The translations under genes and the position numbers were made by a program. From the NCBI GenBank assembly GCA_964057225.1, contig OZ059900.1:20971638-21035637 (forward strand): 64,000 bases of DNA, in the 5' to 3' direction. Source of the DNA: Auanema rhodensis (Eukaryota > Nematoda > Chromadorea > Rhabditida > Rhabditidae). The number at the start of each line of letters is the position of its first letter. Position 1 is the stretch's first letter. This document shows, one piece after another, positions 10,920-25,900 of the stretch. A model generated the notes under the pieces. It was given only the letters and a program-made list of their open reading frames with translations, was not told where the DNA came from and did not search any database.

Positions 10920-13900
10920 ATCGTATTTTGTTCATATGAGTCGTCAAATGCAACGAATTTCAGCGTGTTACATACTAAAATGAAGCATTTTACATGCTGA
11001 ACACTAGAAAAATACAAAAACACAGTATTTCCCATGAGAAATATTTTATTATGCTGGAAAACCAGTTTTTGGAAATTTCGCTGTAAACAAGGTTTTGACT
11101 TACGATTTCATGTGTTCAAACTCATGCAATGTCAATGAAACCTAGCTCAAAATTGTTCCTACAACGTCTAATTCCACTTTCACGACAAAAAAACCGGGGT
11201 TAGAAAATTAAGGAAATTAGCATATTCTGAGGGCACGCCCCTTATGGCTAATATTGATTAAATCGATTTTTGTTCATATGAGTCGTCAAATGCAACGAAT
11301 TTCAGCGTGTTACATACTAAAATGAAGCATTTTACATGCTGAACACTATAAAAATACAAAAACACAGTATTTCCCATGAGAAATATTTTATTATGCTGGA
11401 AAACCAGTTTTTGGAAATTTCGCTGTAAACAAGGTTTTGACTTACGATTTCATGCGTTCAAACTCATGCAATGTCAATGAAACCTAGCTCAAAATTGTTC
11501 CTACAACGTCTAATTCCACTTTCACGACAAAAAAACAGGGGTTAGAAAATTAAGGAAATTAGCATATTCTGAGGGCACGCCCCTTATGGCTAATATTGAT
11601 TAAATCGATTTTTGTTCATATGAGTCGTCAAATGCAACGAATTTCAGCGTGTTACATACTAAAATGAAGCATTTTACATGCTGAACACTAGAAAAATACA
11701 AAAACACAGTATTTCCCATGAGAAATATTTTATTATGCTGGAAAACCAGTTTTTGGAAATTTCGCTGTAAACAAGGTTTTGACTTACGATTTCATGTGTT
11801 CAAACTCATGCAATGTCAATGAAACCTAGCTCAAAATTGTTCCTACAACGTCTAGTTCCACTTTCACGACAAAAAAACAGGGGTTAGAAAATTAAGGAAA
11901 TTAGCATATTCTGAGGGCACGCCCCTTATGGCTAATATTGATTAAATCGATTTTTGTTCATATGAGTCGTCAAATGCAACGAATTTCAGCGTGTTACATA
12001 CTAAAATGAAGCATTCTACATGCTGAACACTAGAAAAATACAAAAACACAGTATTTCCCATGAGAAATATTTTATTATGCTGGAAAACCAGTTTTTGGAA
12101 ATTTCGCTGTAAACAAGGTTTTGACTTACGATTTCATGTGTTCAAACTCATGCAATGTCAATGAAACCTAGCTCAAAATTGTTCCTACAACGTCTAATTC
12201 CACTTTCACGACAAAAAAACCGGGGTTAGAAAATTAAGGAAATTAGCATATTCTGAGGGCACGCCCCTTATGGCTAATATTGGTTAAATCGATTTTTGTT
12301 CATATGAGTCGTCAAATGCAACGAATTTCAGCGTGTTACATACTAAAATGAAGCATTTCACATGCTGAACACTAGAAAAATACAAAAACACAGTATTTCC
12401 CATGAGAAATATTTTATTATGCTGGAAAACCAGTTTTTGGAAATTTCGCTGTAAACAAGGTTTTGACTTACGATTTCATGTGTTCAAACTCATGCAATGT
12501 CAATGAAACCTAGCTCAAAATTGTTCCTACAACGTCTAGTTCCACTTTCACGACAAAAAAACAGGGGTTAGAAAATTAAGGAAATTAGCATATTCTGAGG
12601 GCACGCCCCTTATGGCTAATATTGATTAAATCGATTTTTGTTCATATGAGTCGTCAAATGCAACGAATTTCAGCGTGTTACATACTAAAATGAAGCATTT
12701 TACATGCTGAACACTAGAAAAATACAAAAACACAGTATTTCTCATGAGAAATATTTTATTATGCTGGAAAACCAGTTTTTGGAAATTTCGCTGTAAACAA
12801 GGTTTTGACTTACGATTTCATGTGTTCAAACTCATGCAATGTCAATGAAACCTAGCTCAAAATTGTTTGTACAACGTCTAGTTCCACTTTCACGACAAAA
12901 AAACAGGGGTTAGAAAATTAAGGAAATTAGCATATTCTGAGGGCACGCCCCTTATGGCTAATATTGATTAAATCGATTTTTGTTCATATGAGTAGTCAAA
13001 TGCAACGAATTTCAGCGTGTTACATACTAAAATGAAGCATTTTACATGCTGAACACTAGAAAAATACAAAAACACAGTATTTCCCATGAGAAATATTTTA
13101 TTATGCTGGAAAACCAGTTTTTGGAAATTTCGCTGTAAACAAGGTTTTGACTTACGATTTCATGTGTTCAAACTCATGCAATGTCAATGAAACCTAGCTC
13201 AAAATTGTTCCTACAACGTCTAATTCCACTTTCACGACAAAAAAACCGGGGTTAGAAAATTAAGGAAATTAGCATATTCTGAGGGCACGCCCCTTATGGC
13301 TAATATTGATTAAATCGATTTTTGTTCATATGAGTCGTCAAATGCAACGAATTTCAGCGTGTTACATACTAAAATGAAGCATTTCACATGCTGAACACTA
13401 GAAAAATACAAAAACACAGTATTTCCCATGAGAAATATTTTATTATGCTGGAAAACCAGTTTTTGGAAATTTCGCTGTAAACAAGGTTTTGACTTACGAT
13501 TTCATGTGTTCAAACTCATGCAATGTCAATGAAACCTAGCTCAAAATTGTTCCTACAACGTCTAGTTCCACTTTCACGACAAAAAAACAGGGGTTAGAAA
13601 ATTAAGGAAATTAGCATATTCTGAGGGCACGCCCCTTATGGCTAATATTGATTAAATCGATTTTTGTTCATATGAGTCGTCAAATGCAACGAATTTCAGC
13701 GTGTTACATACTAAAATGAAGCATTTTACATGCTGAACACTAGAAAAATACAAAAACACAGTATTTCCCATGAGAAATATTTTATTATGCTGGAAAACCA
13801 GTTTTTGGAAATTTCGCTGTAAACAAGGTTTTGACTTACGATTTCATGTGTTCAAACTCATGCAATGTCAATGAAACCTAGCTCAAAATTGTTCCTACAA

Positions 13901-14780
13901 CGTCTAGTTCCACTTTCACGACAAAAAAACAGGGGTTAGAAAATTAATGAAATTAGCATATTCTGAGAGCACGCCCCTTATGGCTAATATTGATTAAATC
14001 GATTTTTGTTCATATGAGTCGTCAAATGCAACGAATTTCATCGTGTTACATACTAAAATGAAGCATTTTACATGCTGAACACTAGAAAAATACAAAAACA
14101 CAGTATTTCTCATGAGAAATATTTTATTATGCTGGAAAACCAGTTTTTGGAAATTTCGCTGTAAACAAGGTTTTGTCTTACGATTTCATGTGTTCAAACT
14201 CATGCAATGTCAATGAAACCTAGCTCAAAATTGTTCCTACAACGTCTAGTTCCACTTTCACGACAAAAAAACAGGGGTTAGAAAATTAAGGAAATTAGCA
14301 TATTCTGAGGGCACGCCCCTTATGGCTAATATTGATTAAATCGATTTTTGTTCATATGAGTAGTCAAATGCAACGAATTTCAGCGTGTTACATACTAAAA
14401 TGAAGCATTTTACATGCTGAACACTAGAAAAATACAAAAACACAGTATTTCTCATGAGAAATATTTTATTATGCTGGAAAACCAGTTTTTGGAAATTTCG
14501 CTGTAAACAAGGTTTTGTCTTACGATTTCATGTGTTCAAACTCATGCAATGTCAATGAAACCTAGCTCAAAATTGTTCCTACAACGTCTAGTTCCACTTT
14601 CACGACAAAAAAACAGGGGTTAGAAAATTAAGGAAATTAGCATATTCTGAGGGCACGCCCCTTATGGCTAATATTGATTAAATCGATTTTTGTTCATATG
14701 AGTAGTCAAATGCAACGAATTTCAGCGTGTTACATACTAAAATGAAGCATTTTACATGCTGAACACTAGAAAAATACAAA
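10920..14780 (-). repeat. Mixed monomer segment with the haplotype shared with the left arm
   Basis: This stretch is about 11 monomers without an exact internal duplication except two adjacent units at about 14.10 and 14.44 kb, which both have the private ggttttgtctta and so are a fresh single-monomer duplication. At 11455 (catgcgttc) and 12016 (gcattctac) it carries two rare variants 561 bp apart. They also occur 561 bp apart, mirrored, at 4206 and 3645. The monomer at 10683 has a two-base change, tcgtattttg, that destroys its ATCGAT site (10922-10926). Confidence 0.7.
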
Positions 14781-17700
14781 AACACAGTATTTCCCATGAG
14801 AAATATTTTATTATGCTGGAAAACCTGTTTTTGGAAATTTCGCTGTAAACAAGGTTTTGACTTACGATTTCATGTGTTCAAACTCATGCAATGTCAATGA
14901 AACCTAGATCAAAATTGTTCCTACAACGTCTAATTCCACTTTCACGACAAAAAAACCGGGGTTAGAAAATTAAGGAAATTAGCATATTCTGAGGGCACGC
15001 CCCTTATGGCTAATATTGATTAAATCGATTTTTGTTCATATGAGTCGTCAAATGCAACGAATTTCAGCGTGTTACATACTAAAATGAAGCATTTTACATG
15101 CTGAACACTATAAAAATACAAAAACACAGTATTTCCCATGAGAAATATTTTATTATGCTGGAAAACCAGTTTTTGGAAATTTCGCTGTAAACAAGGTTTT
15201 GACTTACGATTTCATGCGTTCAAACTCATGCAATGTCAATGAAACCTAGCTCAAAATTGTTCCTACAACGTCTAATTCCACTTTCACGACAAAAAAACAG
15301 GGGTTAGAAAATTAAGGAAATTAGCATATTCTGAGGGCACGCCCCTTATGGCTAATATTGATTAAATCGATTTTTGTTCATATGAGTCGTCAAATGCAAC
15401 GAATTTCAGCGTGTTACATACTAAAATGAAGCATTTTACATGCTGAACACTAGAAAAATACAAAAACACAGTATTTCCCATGAGAAATATTTTATTATGC
15501 TGGAAAACCAGTTTTTGGAAATTTCGCTGTAAACAAGGTTTTGACTTACGATTTCATGTGTTCAAACTCATGCAATGTCAATGAAACCTAGCTCAAAATT
15601 GTTCCTACAACGTCTAGTTCCACTTTCACGACAAAAAAACAGGGGTTAGAAAATTAAGGAAATTAGCATATTCTGAGGGCACGCCCCTTATGGCTAATAT
15701 TGATTAAATCGATTTTTGTTCATATGAGTCGTCAAATGCAACGAATTTCAGCGTGTTACATACTAAAATGAAGCATTTTACATGCTGAACACTAGAAAAA
15801 TACAAAAACACAGTATTTCCCATGAGAAATATTTTATTATGCTGGAAAACCAGTTTTTGGAAATTTCGCTGTAAACAAGGTTTTGACTTACGATTTCATG
15901 TGTTCAAACTCATGCAATGTCAATGAAACCTAGCTCAAAATTGTTCCTACAACGTCTAATTCCACTTTCACGACAAAAAAACCGGGGTTAGAAAATTAAG
16001 GAAATTAGCATATTCTGAGGGCACGCCCCTTATGGCTAATATTGATTAAATCGATTTTTGTTCATATGAGTCGTCAAATGCAACGAATTTCAGCGTGTTA
16101 CATACTAAAATGAAGCATTTCACATGCTGAACACTAGAAAAATACAAAAACACAGTATTTCCCATGAGAAATATTTTATTATGCTGGAAAACCAGTTTTT
16201 GGAAATTTCGCTGTAAACAAGGTTTTGACTTACGATTTCATGTGTTCAAACTCATGCAATGTCAATGAAACCTAGCTCAAAATTGTTCCTACAACGTCTA
16301 GTTCCACTTTCACGACAAAAAAACAGGGGTTAGAAAATTAAGGAAATTAGCATATTCTGAGGGCACGCCCCTTATGGCTAATATTGATTAAATCGATTTT
16401 TGTTCATATGAGTAGTCAAATGCAACGAATTTCAGCGTGTTACATACTAAAATGAAGCATTTTACATGCTGAACACTAGAAAAATACAAAAACACAGTAT
16501 TTCCCATGAGAAATATTTTATTATGCTGGAAAACCAGTTTTTGGAAATTTCGCTGTAAACAAGGTTTTGACTTACGATTTCATGTGTTCAAACTCATGCA
16601 ATGTCAATGAAACCTAGCTCAAAATTGTTCCTACAACGTCTAGTTCCACTTTCACGACAAAAAAACAGGGGTTAGAAAATTAAGGAAATTAGCATATTCT
16701 GAGGGCACGCCCCTTATGGCTAATATTGATTAAATCGATTTTTGTTCATATGAGTCGTCAAATGCAACGAATTTCAGCGTGTTACATACTAAAATGAAGC
16801 ATTTTACATGCTGAACACTAGAAAAATACAAAAACACAGTATTTCTCATGAGAAATATTTTATTATGCTGGAAAACCAGTTTTTGGAAATTTCGCTGTAA
16901 ACAAGGTTTTGACTTACGATTTCATGTGTTCAAACTCATGCAATGTCAATGAAACCTAGCTCAAAATTGTTCCTACAACGTCTAGTTCCACTTTCACGAC
17001 AAAAAAACCGGGGTTAGAAAATTAAGGAAATTAGCATATTCTGAGGGCACGCCCCTTATGGCTAATATTGATTAAATCGATTTTTGTTCATATGAGTAGT
17101 CAAATGCAACGAATTTCAGCGTGTTACATACTAAAATGAAGCATTTTACATGCTGAACACTAGAAAAATACAAAAACACAGTATTTCCCATGAGAAATAT
17201 TTTATTATGCTGGAAAACCAGTTTTTGGAAATTTCGCTGTAAACAAGGTTTTGACTTACGATTTCATGCGTTCAAACTCATGCAATGTCAATGAAACCTA
17301 GCTCAAAATTGTTCCTACAACGTCTAATTCCACTTTCACGACAAAAAAACAGGGGTTAGAAAATTAAGGAAATTAGCATATTCTGAGGGCACGCCCCTTA
17401 TGGCTAATATTGATTAAATCGATTTTTGTTCATATGAGTCGTCAAATGCAACGAATTTCAGCGTGTTACATACTAAAATGAAGCATTTTACATGCTGAAC
17501 ACTAGAAAAATACAAAAACACAGTATTTCCCATGAGAAATATTTTATTATGCTGGAAAACCTGTTTTTGGAAATTTCGCTGTAAACAAGGTTTTGACTTA
17601 CGATTTCATGTGTTCAAACTCATGCAATGTCAATGAAACCTAGATCAAAATTGTTCCTACAACGTCTAATTCCACTTTCACGACAAAAAAACCGGGGTTA

Positions 17701-19905
17701 GAAAATTAAGGAAATTAGCATATTCTGAGGGCACGCCCCTTATGGCTAATATTGATTAAATCGATTTTTGTTCATATGAGTCGTCAAATGCAACGAATTT
17801 CAGCGTGTTACATACTAAAATGAAGCATTTTACATGCTGAACACTATAAAAATACAAAAACACAGTATTTCCCATGAGAAATATTTTATTATGCTGGAAA
17901 ACCAGTTTTTGGAAATTTCGCTGTAAACAAGGTTTTGACTTACGATTTCATGCGTTCAAACTCATGCAATGTCAATGAAACCTAGCTCAAAATTGTTCCT
18001 ACAACGTCTAATTCCACTTTCACGACAAAAAAACAGGGGTTAGAAAATTAAGGAAATTAGCATATTCTGAGGGCACGCCCCTTATGGCTAATATTGATTA
18101 AATCGATTTTTGTTCATATGAGTCGTCAAATGCAACGAATTTCAGCGTGTTACATACTAAAATGAAGCATTTTACATGCTGAACACTAGAAAAATACAAA
18201 AACACAGTATTTCCCATGAGAAATATTTTATTATGCTGGAAAACCAGTTTTTGGAAATTTCGCTGTAAACAAGGTTTTGACTTACGATTTCATGTGTTCA
18301 AACTCATGCAATGTCAATGAAACCTAGCTCAAAATTGTTCCTACAACGTCTAGTTCCACTTTCACGACAAAAAAACAGGGGTTAGAAAATTAAGGAAATT
18401 AGCATATTCTGAGGGCACGCCCCTTATGGCTAATATTGATTAAATCGATTTTTGTTCATATGAGTCGTCAAATGCAACGAATTTCAGCGTGTTACATACT
18501 AAAATGAAGCATTTTACATGCTGAACACTAGAAAAATACAAAAACACAGTATTTCCCATGAGAAATATTTTATTATGCTGGAAAACCAGTTTTTGGAAAT
18601 TTCGCTGTAAACAAGGTTTTGACTTACGATTTCATGTGTTCAAACTCATGCAATGTCAATGAAACCTAGCTCAAAATTGTTCCTACAACGTCTAATTCCA
18701 CTTTCACGACAAAAAAACCGGGGTTAGAAAATTAAGGAAATTAGCATATTCTGAGGGCACGCCCCTTATGGCTAATATTGATTAAATCGATTTTTGTTCA
18801 TATGAGTCGTCAAATGCAACGAATTTCAGCGTGTTACATACTAAAATGAAGCATTTCACATGCTGAACACTAGAAAAATACAAAAACACAGTATTTCCCA
18901 TGAGAAATATTTTATTATGCTGGAAAACCAGTTTTTGGAAATTTCGCTGTAAACAAGGTTTTGACTTACGATTTCATGTGTTCAAACTCATGCAATGTCA
19001 ATGAAACCTAGCTCAAAATTGTTCCTACAACGTCTAGTTCCACTTTCACGACAAAAAAACAGGGGTTAGAAAATTAAGGAAATTAGCATATTCTGAGGGC
19101 ACGCCCCTTATGGCTAATATTGATTAAATCGATTTTTGTTCATATGAGTAGTCAAATGCAACGAATTTCAGCGTGTTACATACTAAAATGAAGCATTTTA
19201 CATGCTGAACACTAGAAAAATACAAAAACACAGTATTTCCCATGAGAAATATTTTATTATGCTGGAAAACCAGTTTTTGGAAATTTCGCTGTAAACAAGG
19301 TTTTGACTTACGATTTCATGTGTTCAAACTCATGCAATGTCAATGAAACCTAGCTCAAAATTGTTCCTACAACGTCTAGTTCCACTTTCACGACAAAAAA
19401 ACAGGGGTTAGAAAATTAAGGAAATTAGCATATTCTGAGGGCACGCCCCTTATGGCTAATATTGATTAAATCGATTTTTGTTCATATGAGTCGTCAAATG
19501 CAACGAATTTCAGCGTGTTACATACTAAAATGAAGCATTTTACATGCTGAACACTAGAAAAATACAAAAACACAGTATTTCTCATGAGAAATATTTTATT
19601 ATGCTGGAAAACCAGTTTTTGGAAATTTCGCTGTAAACAAGGTTTTGACTTACGATTTCATGTGTTCAAACTCATGCAATGTCAATGAAACCTAGCTCAA
19701 AATTGTTCCTACAACGTCTAGTTCCACTTTCACGACAAAAAAACCGGGGTTAGAAAATTAAGGAAATTAGCATATTCTGAGGGCACGCCCCTTATGGCTA
19801 ATATTGATTAAATCGATTTTTGTTCATATGAGTAGTCAAATGCAACGAATTTCAGCGTGTTACATACTAAAATGAAGCATTTTACATGCTGAACACTAGA
19901 AAAAT
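14780..19905 (-). repeat. 7-monomer block re-copied at 8-monomer spacing (2736 bp)
   Basis: The monomer at about 14.79 kb has private markers aaacctgttt and cctagatc. Both recur in the monomer at about 17.52 kb, 2736 bp on. The next six monomers also agree in order: catgcgttc/aattcc; agttcc; accgg/tttcac; gtagtc; plain; then ctc/accgg/gtagtc. One extra catgcgttc monomer (about 17.18-17.52 kb) separates the two copies. The second copy ends near 19905, where aaatac becomes aaatttc (+1 bp). The first two monomers are similar to those at about 11.03 and 11.37 kb, eleven units earlier. Confidence 0.82.
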
Positions 19906-22900
19906 TTCAAAAACACAGTATTTCCCATGAGAAATATTTTATTATGCTGGAAAACCAGTTTTTGGAAATTTCGCTGTAAACAAGGTTTTGACTTACGATT
20001 TCATGTGTTCAAACTCATGCAATGTCAATGAAACCTAGCTCAAAATTGTTCCTACAACGTCTAATTCCACTTTCACGACAAAAAAACCGGGGTTAGAAAA
20101 TTAAGGAAATTAGCATATTCTGAGGGCACGCCCCTTATGGCTAATATTGATTAAATCGATTTTTGTTCATATGAGTCGTCAAATGCAACGAATTTCAGCG
20201 TGTTACATACTAAAATGAAGCATTTTACATGCTGAACACTAGAAAAATACAAAAACACAGTATTTCTCATGAGAAATATTTTATTATGCTGGAAAACCAG
20301 TTTTTGGAAATTTCGCTGTAAACAAGGTTTTGACTTACGATTTCATGTGTTCAAACTCATGCAATGTCAATGAAACCTAGCTCAAAATTGTTTGTACAAC
20401 GTCTAGTTTCACTTTCACGACAAAAAAACAGGGGTTAGAAAATTAAGGAAATTAGCATATTCTGAGGGCACGCCCCTTATGGCTAATATTGATTAAATCG
20501 ATTTTTGTTCATATGAGTCGTCAAATGCAACGAATTTCAGCGTGTTACATACTAAAATGAAGCATTTCACATGCTGAACACTAGAAAAATACAAAAACAC
20601 AGTATTTCCCATGAGAAATATTTTATTATGCTGGAAAACCAGTTTTTGGAAATTTCGCTGTAAACAAGGTTTTGACTTACGATTTCATGTGTTCAAACTC
20701 ATGCAATGTCAATGAAACCTAGCTCAAAATTGTTCCTACAACGTCTAGTTCCACTTTCACGACAAAAAAACCGGGGTTAGAAAATTAAGGAAATTAGCAT
20801 ATTCTGAGGGCACGCCCCTTATGGCTAATATTGATTAAATCGATTTTTGTTCATATGAGTAGTCAAATGCAACGAATTTCAGCGTGTTACATACTAAAAT
20901 GAAGCATTTTACATGCTGAACACTAGAAAAATACAAAAACACAGTATTTCCCATGAGAAATATTTTATTATGCTGGAAAACCAGTTTTTGGAAATTTCGC
21001 TGTAAACAAGGTTTTGACTTACGATTTCATGTGTTCAAACTCATGCAATGTCAATGAAACCTAGCTCAAAATTGTTCCTACAACGTCTAATTCCACTTTC
21101 ACGACAAAAAAACCGGGGTTAGAAAATTAAGGAAATTAGCATATTCTGAGGGCACGCCCCTTATGGCTAATATTGATTAAATCGATTTTTGTTCATATGA
21201 GTCGTCAAATGCAACGAATTTCAGCGTGTTACATACTAAAATGAAGCATTTCACATGCTGAACACTAGAAAAATACAAAAACACAGTATTTCCCATGAGA
21301 AATATTTTATTATGCTGGAAAACCAGTTTTTGGAAATTTCGCTGTAAACAAGGTTTTGACTTACGATTTCATGTGTTCAAACTCATGCAATGTCAATGAA
21401 ACCTAGCTCAAAATTGTTCCTACAACGTCTAGTTCCACTTTCACGACAAAAAAACAGGGGTTAGAAAATTAAGGAAATTAGCATATTCTGAGGGCACGCC
21501 CCTTATGGCTAATATTGATTAAATCGATTTTTGTTCATATGAGTCGTCAAATGCAACGAATTTCAGCGTGTTACATACTAAAATGAAGCATTTTACATGC
21601 TGAACACTAGAAAAATACAAAAACACAGTATTTCCCATGAGAAATATTTTATTATGCTGGAAAACCAGTTTTTGGAAATTTCGCTGTAAACAAGGTTTTG
21701 ACTTACGATTTCATGTGTTCAAACTCATGCAATGTCAATGAAACCTAGCTCAAAATTGTTCCTACAACGTCTAGTTCCACTTTCACGACAAAAAAACAGG
21801 GGTTAGAAAATTAATGAAATTAGCATATTCTGAGGGCACGCCCCTTATGGCTAATATTGATTAAATCGATTTTTGTTCATATGAGTCGTCAAATGCAACG
21901 AATTTCAGCGTGTTACATACTAAAATGAAGCATTTTACATGCTGAACACTAGAAAAATACAAAAACACAGTATTTCTCATGAGAAATATTTTATTATGCT
22001 GGAAAACCAGTTTTTGGAAATTTCGCTGTAAACAAGGTTTTGACTTACGATTTCATGTGTTCAAACTCATGCAATGTCAATGAAACCTAGCTCAAAATTG
22101 TTCCTACAACGTCTGTTTCCACTTTCACGACAAAAAAACAGGGGTTAGAAAATTAAGGAAATTAGCATATTCTGAGGGCACGCCCCTTATGGCTAATATT
22201 GATTAAATCGATTTTTGTTCATATGAGTCGTCAAATGCAACGAATTTCAGCGTGTTACATACTAAAATGAAGCATTTCACATGCTGAACACTAGAAAAAT
22301 ACAAAAACACAGTATTTCCCATGAGAAATATTTTATTATGCTGGAAAACCAGTTTTTGGAAATTTCGCTGTAAACAAGGTTTTGACTTACGATTTCATGT
22401 GTTCAAACTCATGCAATGTCAATGAAACCTAGCTCAAAATTGTTCCTACAACGTCTAGTTCCACTTTCACGACAAAAAAACAGGGGTTAGAAAATTAAGG
22501 AAATTAGCATATTCTGAGGGCACGCCCCTTATGGCTAATATTGATTAAATCGATTTTTGTTCATATGAGTCGTCAAATGCAACGAATTTCAGCGTGTTAC
22601 ATACTAAAATGAAGCATTTTACATGCTGAACACTAGAAAAATACAAAAACACAGTATTTCCCATGAGAAATATTTTATTATGCTGGAAAACCAGTTTTTG
22701 GAAATTTCGCTGTAAACAAGGTTTTGACTTACGATTTCATGTGTTCAAACTCATGCAATGTCAATGAAACCTAGCTCAAAATTGTTCCTACAACGTCTAG
22801 TTCCACTTTCACGACAAAAAAACAGGGGTTAGAAAATTAATGAAATTAGCATATTCTGAGGGCACGCCCCTTATGGCTAATATTGATTAAATCGATTTTT

Positions 22901-25900
22901 GTTCATATGAGTCGTCAAATGCAACGAATTTCATCGTGTTACATACTAAAATGAAGCATTTTACATGCTGAACACTAGAAAAATACAAAAACACAGTATT
23001 TCTCATGAGAAATATTTTATTATGCTGGAAAACCAGTTTTTGGAAATTTCGCTGTAAACAAGGTTTTGACTTACGATTTCATGTGTTCAAACTCATGCAA
23101 TGTCAATGAAACCTAGCTCAAAATTGTTCCTACAACGTCTAGTTCCACTTTCACGACAAAAAAACAGGGGTTAGAAAATTAAGGAAATTAGCATATTCTG
23201 AGGGCACGCCCCTTATGGCTAATATTGATTAAATCGATTTTTGTTCATATGAGTAGTCAAATGCAACGAATTTCAGCGTGTTACATACTAAAATGAAGCA
23301 TTTTACATGCTGAACACTAGAAAAATACAAAAACACAGTATTTCCCATGAGAAATATTTTATTATGCTGGAAAACCAGTTTTTGGAAATTTCGCTGTAAA
23401 CAAGGTTTTGACTTACGATTTCATGTGTTCAAACTCATGCAATGTCAATGAAACCTAGCTCAAAATTGTTCCTACAACGTCTAATTCCACTTTCACGACA
23501 AAAAAACCGGGGTTAGAAAATTAAGGAAATTAGCATATTCTGAGGGCACGCCCCTTATGGCTAATATTGATTAAATCGATTTTTGTTCATATGAGTCGTC
23601 AAATGCAACGAATTTCAGCGTGTTACATACTAAAATGAAGCATTTTACATGCTGAACACTATAAAAATACAAAAACACAGTATTTCCCATGAGAAATATT
23701 TTATTATGCTGGAAAACCAGTTTTTGGAAATTTCGCTGTAAACAAGGTTTTGACTTACGATTTCATGTGTTCAAACTCATGCAATGTCAATGAAACCTAG
23801 CTCAAAATTGTTCCTACAACGTCTAGTTCCACTTTCACGACAAAAAAACAGGGGTTAGAAAATTAAGGAAATTAGCATATTCTGAGGGCACGCCCCTTAT
23901 GGCTAATATTGATTAAATCGATTTTTGTTCATATGAGTCGTCAAATGCAACGAATTTCAGCGTGTTACATACTAAAATGAAACATTTTACATGCTGAACA
24001 CTAGAAAAATACAAAAACACAGTATTTCCCATGAGAAATATTTTATTATGCTGGAAAACCAGTTTTTGGAAATTTCGCTGTAAACAAGGTTTTGACTTAC
24101 GATTTCATGTGTTCAAACTCATGCAATGTCAATGAAACCTAGCTCAAAATTGTTCCTACAACGTCTAGTTCCACTTTCACGACAAAAAAACAGGGGTTAG
24201 AAAATTAAGGAAATTAGCATATTCTGAGGGCACGCCCCTTATGGCTAATATTGATTAAATCGATTTTTGTTCATATGAGTAGTCAAATGCAACGAATTTC
24301 AGCGTGTTACATACTAAAATGAAGCATTTCACATGCTGAACACTAGAAAAATACAAAAACACAGTATTTCCCATGAGAAATATTTTATTATGCTGGAAAA
24401 CCAGTTTTTGGAAATTTCGCTGTAAACAAGGTTTTGACTTACGATTTCATGTGTTCAAACTCATGCAATGTCAATGAAACCTAGCTCAAAATTGTTCCTA
24501 CAACGTCTAGTTCCACTTTCACGACAAAAAAACAGGGGTTAGAAAATTAAGGAAATTAGCATATTCTGAGGGCACGCCCCTTATGGCTAATATTGATTAA
24601 ATCGATTTTTGTTCATATGAGTAGTCAAATGCAACGAATTTCAGCGTGTTACATACTAAAATGAAGCATTTTACATGCTGAACACTAGAAAAATACAAAA
24701 ACACAGTATTTCCCATGAGAAATATTTTATTATGCTGGAAAACCAGTTTTTGGAAATTTCGCTGTAAACAAGGTTTTGACTTACGATTTCATGTGTTCAA
24801 ACTCATGCAATGTCAATGAAACCTAGCTCAAAATTGTTCCTACAACGTCTAATTCCACTTTCACGACAAAAAAACCGGGGTTAGAAAATTAAGGAAATTA
24901 GCATATTCTGAGGGCACGCCCCTTATGGCTAATATTGATTAAATCGATTTTTGTTCATATGAGTCGTCAAATGCAACGAATTTCAGCGTGTTACATACTA
25001 AAATGAAGCATTTCACATGCTGAACACTAGAAAAATACAAAAACACAGTATTTCCCATGAGAAATATTTTATTATGCTGGAAAACCAGTTTTTGGAAATT
25101 TCGCTGTAAACAAGGTTTTGACTTACGATTTCATGTGTTCAAACTCATGCAATGTCAATGAAACCTAGCTCAAAATTGTTCCTACAACGTCTAGTTCCAC
25201 TTTCACGACAAAAAAACAGGGGTTAGAAAATTAAGGAAATTAGCATATTCTGAGGGCACGCCCCTTATGGCTAATATTGATTAAATCGATTTTTGTTCAT
25301 ATGAGTAGTCAAATGCAACGAATTTCAGCGTGTTACATACTAAAATGAAGCATTTTACATGCTGAACACTAGAAAAATACAAAAACACAGTATTTCCCAT
25401 GAGAAATATTTTATTATGCTGGAAAACCAGTTTTTGGAAATTTCGCTGTAAACAAGGTTTTGACTTACGATTTCATGTGTTCAAACTCATGCAATGTCAA
25501 TGAAACCTAGCTCAAAATTGTTCCTACAACGTCTAGTTCCACTTTCACGACAAAAAAACAGGGGTTAGAAAATTAAGGAAATTAGCATATTCTGAGGGCA
25601 CGCCCCTTATGGCTAATATTGATTAAATCGATTTTTGTTCATATGAGTCGTCAAATGCAACGAATTTCAGCGTGTTACATACTAAAATGAAACATTTTAC
25701 ATGCTGAACACTAGAAAAATACAAAAACACAGTATTTCCCATGAGAAATATTTTATTATGCTGGAAAACCAGTTTTTGGAAATTTCGCTGTAAACAAGGT
25801 TTTGACTTACGATTTCATGTGTTCAAACTCATGCAATGTCAATGAAACCTAGCTCAAAATTGTTCCTACAACGTCTAGTTCCACATTCACGACAAAAAAA

